Of a DNA stretch of 64,000 nt, positions 62,987 to 64,000 are shown one piece after another (the stretch's first letter is position 1; the number at the start of each line of letters is the position of its first letter). This DNA comes from Saccharofermentans sp. (lineage in GTDB: Bacteria; Bacillota; Clostridia; Saccharofermentanales; Saccharofermentanaceae), in the NCBI GenBank assembly GCA_016288885.1, contig JAEFAV010000007.1, forward strand, positions 78,356 through 142,355, in the 5' to 3' direction. The position numbers were made by a program, and so were the translations under genes. The notes beneath the pieces are model-generated. The model saw nothing but the letters and a program-made list of their open reading frames with translations, ran no database searches and was not told the DNA's origin.

Positions 62987-63637
62987 TCAGAGTTTGTTCT
63001 TTATTCGCAGACACGCTTCCGTATGCATTATCCAATGCCTGGAAAAAGGCATCTGAATAAGACCTTTTATGTCTTTTCCGCACCAGTAATCTATAAGCCA
63101 TATAGCGCTCTCATCGCTGCTTACGACACCTGCTTTTGAGAGGCGTTCTTTTCGATCTTCCGTGATCTTGTTCTTCAGATCAGCGTAGGGAAGAGCTTTG
63201 AGCATTGATTCCGTAACTGCCTTAACATCGCTTATGTATGAATAAAGTTCATCAATGTCGAGCTGCTTCGTGAAATCGGATATCTGTTCCTTAACTAGTT
63301 CGTTTCCCGTGGTAATTATCGGCGAATGTGTCCGCTTCTGATAATCCTTTGCGAAAAAGATTTCTTCATCACCTTGTATTAGTTCGTGAGCGACGATGTC
63401 TTCTATCCTGAAGATGTGCCAGAGCGAGTATGCAATATTTTTGCTGTGGTAACCGTCCGCGTTTATATATGGGAGAGCATCGAAATCATCACGAGTCAGA
63501 TCATTTCTAAATGAATTGACGGTCGTCATTATCTGATCACGAAGCTCAATGAGAGTATCGATACCATCGCTGTAAGAGTCTTTCTTCTTGATCTGAGTCT
63601 GGAGAGTCTTGTTAAGTTCTGACCATTCTTTATTCAT
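62987..63637 (-). CDS. DinB-like four-helix protein of unknown function
   Basis: This 216-residue helical protein resembles the DinB/YfiT fold by its pattern: first helix (LIELRDQIMTTVNSF), the histidine-containing YSLWHIFRIEDIVAHELI, and the C-terminal SRHWIMHTEACLRIK, whose histidines could bind a metal. Members often act as thiol-dependent S-transferases. No signal peptide or membrane helix is seen. Its stop codon abuts that of the CPBP gene (TGATCA). Recognition is by pattern only, so the call is moderate. Confidence 0.6.
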   Translation of the reverse strand: MNKEWSELNKTLQTQIKKKDSYSDGIDTLIELRDQIMTTVNSFRNDLTRDDFDALPYINADGYHSKNIAYSLWHIFRIEDIVAHELIQGDEEIFFAKDYQKRTHSPIITTGNELVKEQISDFTKQLDIDELYSYISDVKAVTESMLKALPYADLKNKITEDRKERLSKAGVVSSDESAIWLIDYWCGKDIKGLIQMPFSRHWIMHTEACLRIKNKL

Positions 63638-64000
63638 GATGACACCTCCGCCTTTCCGAATATGATAGCAAGAGTTGTTGGTGCCAACAAGCGGTGATTT
63701 TGCTGCGGCTTTTGGGGACGGATACCGACTAAAATGCGATTTTTAGTATTTTAGTCGGTAAGGGGGAGGGGGTATATAGGCTGTTTTTCAGGCTGTAAGT
63801 GGGGTTGCGCCATTGAAAACGAAGGCTTTTTCGCGATAAAAGCCATTAGCAAGGCTTATTTTTCGCGGACCAGGGAATATATTCTCGAAAACATACCGAC
63901 TGTTATGAAATGACCTTTTGTCAAGTAACAGTTTACCATTTATCTCATATCAATTCCTTTCTGCTTTTCTAACAACATTGGGAAAGAGCCAATATAACAG
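63638..64000. other. Gene-free end of the window with inverted repeats
   Basis: Nothing here looks like a gene. TTGTTGG-TG-CCAACAA (63675-63690) is a palindrome overlapping a possible minus-strand promoter of the DinB-like gene (TTGGCA, 17 bases, CATATT). TACCGACTAAAAT and ATTTTAGTCGGTA (63723-63760) form a perfect 13-base inverted repeat with a 12-base loop. GGCTTTT...AAAAGCC (63824-63844) is a third, smaller hairpin. ACCGACT occurs once more near 63893. Confidence 0.55.

Overview
The window is a mid-GC chromosomal segment of a Gram-positive anaerobe-type bacterium, most likely a Clostridia/Oscillospiraceae-like Bacillota. This is inferred from gene content, not from a search. Supporting signs are the acpP-rnc-smc-ftsY order, strong AGGAGG ribosome sites, an S-box (SAM-I) riboswitch in front of metK, a sortase-type surface protein with Cna-B-like repeats, a Firmicutes-style Tad/Flp1 pilus locus, ComEA and ComF, a stand-alone PheB-type ACT protein before hom, and a membrane pyrophosphatase beside an F-type ATP synthase. 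No phage, insertion sequence, CRISPR array or rRNA operon is visible; most of the window is housekeeping sequence.

Layout. 1-5.9 kb: end of pgsA, acpP, rnc, smc, ftsY. 6-8.8 kb: membrane pyrophosphatase hppA and rpsO. 8.9-15 kb: nadE, an SGNH hydrolase, pnp with a long structured leader, and a zinc-ribbon membrane protein. 15-21 kb: one very large cell-wall-anchored adhesin with a tandem duplication, then tRNA-Leu(GAG) on the minus strand. 21.2-23.4 kb (minus): an OGG-type DNA glycosylase and an RlmL-type RNA methyltransferase. 23.7-32.2 kb: proA, rpiB and the ATP synthase operon atpB-E-F-[delta C-terminal domain fused to A]-G-D-C. 32.2-37.4 kb (minus): a compact Tad pilus operon (TadZ-like, TadA, fused TadB/TadC, a 57-residue Flp1-type pilin absent from the ORF track, and a DUF6382-like/FHA protein). 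37.6-42.3 kb: SAM riboswitch-metK, recD2, comF. 42.4-46 kb: an orphan solute-binding-like lipoprotein and an MraY homologue. 46-51.6 kb: argS, M3 oligopeptidase, RsmF-type rRNA methyltransferase, RdgB. 51.6-56.6 kb: a large inverted repeat, ACT protein, hom, purD, a nadD-yqeK fusion, rsfS. 56.6-64 kb: comEA behind a structured leader, birA, an HD-GYP protein, a MATE exporter, a CPBP protease-like protein, a DinB-like protein, and a gene-free palindrome-containing end.

How the genes work together. The pyrophosphatase and the ATP synthase are both ion-coupled membrane machines. The Tad pilus, ComEA, ComF and RecD2 suggest DNA uptake and processing, and a nearly identical ~26-bp triple TTGTCG element lies in front of both the tad operon and comEA.

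The most unusual observations are: (1) the ATP synthase alpha subunit carries the C-terminal domain of subunit delta at its N-terminus, while the delta N-terminal domain and a separate atpH are absent; (2) the TTGTCG element shared by tadZ and comEA; (3) two leaders, of pnp and comEA, whose sequences can form mutually exclusive hairpins that would hide or expose the ribosome site. Minus-strand and intergenic elements were located by eye, so their boundaries may be off by a few bases.
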